Shown piece after piece: positions 63,631-64,000 of a stretch of DNA of 64,000 nucleotides (positions are counted from its first letter, which is position 1; every line of letters starts with the position of its first letter). Below the pieces are notes generated by a model that saw nothing but the letters and a program-made list of their open reading frames with translations, was not told the DNA's origin and did no database searches. This DNA is from Undibacterium piscinae. Lineage in GTDB: Bacteria > Pseudomonadota > Gammaproteobacteria > Burkholderiales > Burkholderiaceae_D. The stretch is taken from the NCBI GenBank assembly GCA_003970805.2, contig CP051152.1, positions 3,596,001 to 3,660,000 on the forward strand, read 5' to 3'. The translations under genes were made by a program, and so were the position numbers.

Positions 63631-64000
63631 AATCGTAAATCCTCAAACAATGCGGAAAGGCCGGTCCAGCCTATTTCTATTCCTATACACAACAAGATGA
63701 AGGCGGAAAGGCGCATCAATACGGTGGCTCCGACGTTACCCAGGAAACGCTCCAGATTGCGTGCGTAACGGTAGCATAAATAAATGCTGATGGTGGTCAA
63801 CAATACTCCTAGCAAAGAGGCAAAACCGGTGAGTAGCCAGTCTATTGGCTTGGAGGGTAATTCGGTACCTATTGTGATTGATGCTGCAATCGTGCCAGGC
63901 CCTACCGTCAGGGGGAAACTGAAAGGGTAAAAGCTGTGTTGGCGTAGTTCGACTTTACTCCAGGTATTCGCTGATGCCTCTACTGAAGAGTGTAATTTAT
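63624..64000 (-). CDS. MarC family integral membrane protein (cut by window end)
   Basis: The frame is open from the right window edge to a stop at 63624, giving the last 125 residues of a MarC/UPF0056 protein, normally about 200 residues with six membrane helices. The family motif FPLTVGPGTIAASI, a mid helix (WLLTGFASLLGVLLTTISIYL) and the end GATVLMRLSAFILLCIGIEIG are visible. Function of the family is not established. Its stop overlaps the end of cadR by 7 bp, convergently. The start lies outside the window. Confidence 0.85.
   Translation of the reverse strand, partial: KLHSSVEASANTWSKVELRQHSFYPFSFPLTVGPGTIAASITIGTELPSKPIDWLLTGFASLLGVLLTTISIYLCYRYARNLERFLGNVGATVLMRLSAFILLCIGIEIGWTGLSALFEDLRFH

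Noticed and set aside
1..64000. CRISPR array, prophage or complete insertion sequence
   Set aside because: No regularly spaced direct repeats, no cas, phage or transposase gene was seen; only short dispersed repeats are present.

Overview
The window is chromosomal DNA of moderate GC content from a betaproteobacterium, most like Burkholderiales/Oxalobacteraceae (Undibacterium or Herbaspirillum relatives). The reasons are the gene order ubiG-gph-ompA-gyrA-serC-pheA-tyrA-aroA-cmk-rpsA-ihfB-lapA-lapB-ugd-rfaE-cysM, the short-barrel type of OmpA, and the protein sequences themselves. The genus is inference; no rRNA gene is present.

Layout. (1) 1-5.9 kb: end of tamB, then tolA-tolB-pal-cpoB (outer-membrane constriction and envelope integrity), then two identical tRNA-Lys genes with a terminator. 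(2) 6-12.7 kb: a methyltransferase, a Ppx/GppA phosphatase, a Tat-exported PhoD-type phosphatase and two exported multiheme c-type cytochromes. (3) 12.8-15.2 kb: a decayed patch holding an AI-2E family permease without its natural end, a 3'-truncated CHASE-domain protein and a chemoreceptor with a large internal deletion. (4) 15.5-22.3 kb: ybbA-ybbP-tesA, a secreted protein of unknown function, and an OmpR/EnvZ-type two-component pair. (5) 22.6-26.8 kb: a small DUF1272 protein, proB, arginase, ornithine cyclodeaminase and a divergent Lrp-type regulator, all centred on arginine, ornithine and proline. (6) 27-35.5 kb: an accessory stretch with a tautomerase, an NTF2-like protein, a GST, a LysR pseudogene, a benE/MocR divergent pair and a wreck of an Mrp Na+/H+ antiporter operon. 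(7) 35.7-55.4 kb: the conserved housekeeping block from gph to cysM. (8) 55.6-60.4 kb: the prkA-yeaH-spoVR stress operon. (9) 60.5-64 kb: an unknown small protein, a Zn/Cd/Pb P-type ATPase with its divergent CadR-type regulator and operator, and the end of a MarC family gene.

Two kinds of damage are visible and should be kept apart. Five otherwise perfect genes (tolA, tolB, cysM, yeaH, zntA) are each broken by single-base changes in homopolymer runs, six sites in all. Because tolA, tolB and cysM are core genes and the changes are exact, sequencing or assembly error is the likeliest cause. In contrast, the AI-2E/CHASE junction, the chemoreceptor, the LysR gene and the mrp operon carry deletions, duplications and scattered indels that look like genuine decay or misassembly.

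The intergenic regions hold three families of short palindromic repeats: a 102-bp MITE-like element (two copies in opposite orientation), a REP-like element of about 70 bp (three good copies, one degenerate), and a 122-bp element (two direct copies between pheA and tyrA, where many relatives have an aminotransferase gene). I saw no CRISPR array, complete insertion sequence or prophage. No clear new defence or biosynthetic system is present; the least understood intact unit is prkA-yeaH-spoVR.
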